DNA of 6,358 nucleotides from an uncultured Oscillospiraceae bacterium (GTDB taxonomy: Bacteria > Bacillota > Clostridia > Oscillospirales > Oscillospiraceae), in the NCBI GenBank assembly GCA_905234005.1, contig CAJOFW010000091.1, forward strand, positions 1 to 6,358, written 5' to 3'. Made by a program: the position numbers and the translations under genes. Of this stretch, positions 6,115 through 6,358 are shown one piece after another (position 1 is the stretch's first letter; each line of letters starts with the position of its first letter). The notes under the pieces are model-generated. The model did not search any database and was not told the DNA's origin. It saw nothing but the letters and a program-made list of their open reading frames with translations.

Positions 6115-6145
6115 AAAAAAAGACGCCGTCCGGCGGACGGCGTCT
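6115..6145 (-). terminator. Intrinsic terminator of the gene entering from the right
   Basis: AGACGCCGTCC (6121-6131) and GGACGGCGTCT (6135-6145) form a perfect 11-bp stem with a 3-nt loop. On the minus strand the stem runs straight into seven T residues (6121-6115). This stops transcription from the 6358-6232 gene and isolates the operon. On the plus strand only four T residues follow, so it might work weakly in both directions, but no plus-strand gene is present. Confidence 0.9.
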
Positions 6146-6231
6146 GCTTTTAACAGGAATGTATAGTAATATATAGATTACAATTTGTATAAATTCTGTT
6201 AATAACAGCCCGGATTTCTATTATGCAGGAT

Positions 6232-6358
6232 TTACCAGTTCACCGCGATATCGACCTGCGTGGGGTTCGAGGCGGCGAAGCCGCCCGTGTCCACGACGAT
6301 ACCGAGCCCGAGCGACGTGGCGACGATGCTGCCCTGCGGGTGCACGTCCCGGTTCGCG
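6232..6358 (-). CDS. C-terminal end of a probable 3D/RlpA-like cell-wall domain protein (5' end outside window)
   Basis: Minus-strand frame open from the right edge to TAA at 6234-6232, giving 42 residues. The sequence contains NRDVHPQGSIV, then GIVVDTGGFA, then a final QVDIAVNW. This D..P.GS...V.DTGG...D arrangement resembles the C-terminal part of 3D (three-aspartate) or RlpA-like double-psi beta-barrel domains, found in secreted murein-acting proteins of Bacillota. The fragment is short, so the family call is tentative. Its terminator lies 86 nt downstream. It is probably unrelated to the biosynthetic genes. Confidence 0.6.
   Translation of the reverse strand, partial: ANRDVHPQGSIVATSLGLGIVVDTGGFAASNPTQVDIAVNW

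Noticed and set aside
5913..6116. A 67-codon minus-strand frame in the intergenic region
   Set aside because: It spans the terminator tail, the promoter and the leader hairpins, has no ribosome site, and resembles no family.

Overview
The window looks like GC-rich DNA from a Gram-positive anaerobe of the Clostridia (Bacillota), plausibly a gut Oscillospiraceae-type genome. This is an inference. It rests on strong GGAGG-type ribosome sites, a consensus sigma-A promoter, an intrinsic terminator with a U tract, and the combination of stand-alone condensation-like proteins with a free acyl carrier protein. Nothing in the window fixes the taxon. All real genes read on the minus strand, so the operon runs from right to left.

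Layout, in direction of transcription. Positions 6358-6232 hold the C-terminal end of a gene entering from the right, whose last 42 residues resemble a 3D/RlpA-like cell-wall domain. A perfect 11-bp hairpin with a U7 tract (6145-6115) ends that unit. The gap 6231-5892 has no gene. It holds this terminator, a near-consensus promoter (TTGACC, 17 bp, TATCAT; 6031-6003) and a leader of about 105 nt with nested inverted repeats. Then follow five genes: an AMP-dependent acyl ligase (5830-4316, with an apparently frameshifted 5' end reaching to 5891), a stand-alone condensation (C) domain protein (4284-2923), a GH3-family acyl-amido synthetase-like protein (2920-1190), an acyl carrier protein (1114-896), and a second C-domain protein (863 to beyond position 1, cut by the window edge). 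Gaps are 31, 2, 75 and 32 nt. The 75-nt gap carries a small hairpin and five tandem 7-bp repeats that end right at the ACP ribosome site.

The set looks like a dissociated non-ribosomal assembly line. The ligase would adenylate an acyl or aminoacyl acid and load it on the free ACP. The two C-domain proteins would form an amide or ester bond from the ACP-bound group. The GH3 enzyme could make a further acyl-amide from a second, adenylated acid. Substrates and product cannot be read from the sequence. I do not recognise it as a characterised pathway. The most notable points are the pairing of GH3 with C domains and a carrier protein, the frameshift at the start of the ligase, the heptamer repeat at the ACP start, and a 42-residue insert in one of the two paralogous C domains.
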